A DNA stretch of 18,451 bases from Candidatus Saccharibacteria bacterium UBA4727 (GTDB taxonomy: Bacteria > Patescibacteriota > Saccharimonadia > Saccharimonadales > Saccharimonadaceae): NCBI GenBank assembly GCA_002404195.1, contig DHJF01000006.1:729-19179 (forward strand), given 5' to 3'. Of this stretch, positions 18,408-18,451 are shown piece after piece. The number at the start of each line of letters is the position of its first letter. Positions within the stretch are counted from its first letter, which is position 1. The translations under genes and the position numbers were made by a program. Below the pieces are notes generated by a model. It had not been told where the DNA came from. It did not search any database and saw only the letters and a list, made by a program, of their open reading frames with translations.

Positions 18408-18451
18408 CTGTCCGCGAGTGAATACTCGCGCTGATGAGTCCAAAAGGACGA
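18408..18451 (+). ncRNA. Type III hammerhead ribozyme, truncated by the window end
   Basis: Cleavage triplet GTC (18410-18412). Stem I: CGCGAGT (18413-18419) with ACTCGCG (18424-18430), GAAT loop. CTGATGA core at 18431-18437. Stem II: GTCC (18438-18441) with GGAC (18446-18449), loop AAAA. The first GA of the GAA core is at 18450-18451. The remaining A, the first pair of stem III and the rest of its 3' strand lie outside the window. The CTGATGA to GGACGA stretch is identical to the first ribozyme, while stem I differs completely but still pairs. Confidence 0.88.

Noticed and set aside
1..18451. tRNA, rRNA, CRISPR array, prophage genes
   Set aside because: No cloverleaf, no regularly spaced direct repeats, and no phage structural or integrase motifs were seen on either strand.

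Overview
The window looks like a chromosomal segment of a small-genome bacterium of the Patescibacteria/CPR, most likely Candidatus Saccharibacteria (TM7). That is inferred from gene content: a bacterial CarS-type CTP transferase, a short 6-phosphogluconate dehydrogenase, an IS481-like transposase and many short uncharacterised proteins. TGA is used as a normal stop (pyrG, the lactonase gene), so the code is standard rather than code 25.

Layout. 1-1420: the end of nrdA, a small translationally coupled ORF and nrdB, closed by a terminator. NrdB carries the residues of a class Ic (tyrosyl-radical-free) subunit. 1440-2112: a YecM-like gene converging on an unlisted 50-aa membrane protein. 2303-4376: a phospholipid module (CDP-alcohol phosphatidyltransferase, CarS-type CTP transferase, diacylglycerol/lipid kinase); the last two diverge from a 20-bp spacer with overlapping -10 boxes. 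4478-8664: zwf, pyrG and an unknown 391-aa protein. 8682-9765: a 1056-bp IS481-like insertion with a 14-bp target duplication. 9827-11557: a 49-aa gene converging on the pgl-gnd operon, so all three oxidative pentose phosphate enzymes are present. 11686-14777: argS, a small ORF, mscL and msrB.

14781-18451 is accessory in character. A leftward operon (96-aa ORF, 207-aa ORF, uridine-kinase-like gene) carries a complete type III hammerhead ribozyme in the gap between its first two ORFs. A winged-helix/Nudix gene is followed by a decayed inverted copy of its own promoter and 5' end. A 164-aa ORF with a heavily structured leader is followed by hairpins and a second hammerhead ribozyme, cut off by the window end. 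Both ribozymes sit downstream of a small unknown ORF and a strong bulged hairpin, which suggests self-cleavage separates the messages of neighbouring genes.

Regulation. Many genes here have a -10 box only 6-9 nt before the ATG and no Shine-Dalgarno, so they are probably transcribed leaderless (phosphatidyltransferase gene, carS, lipid kinase, zwf, pyrG, the 391-aa gene, argS, msrB). Others have good AGGAG sites. Functions come from motifs read by eye; no database search or folding was run.
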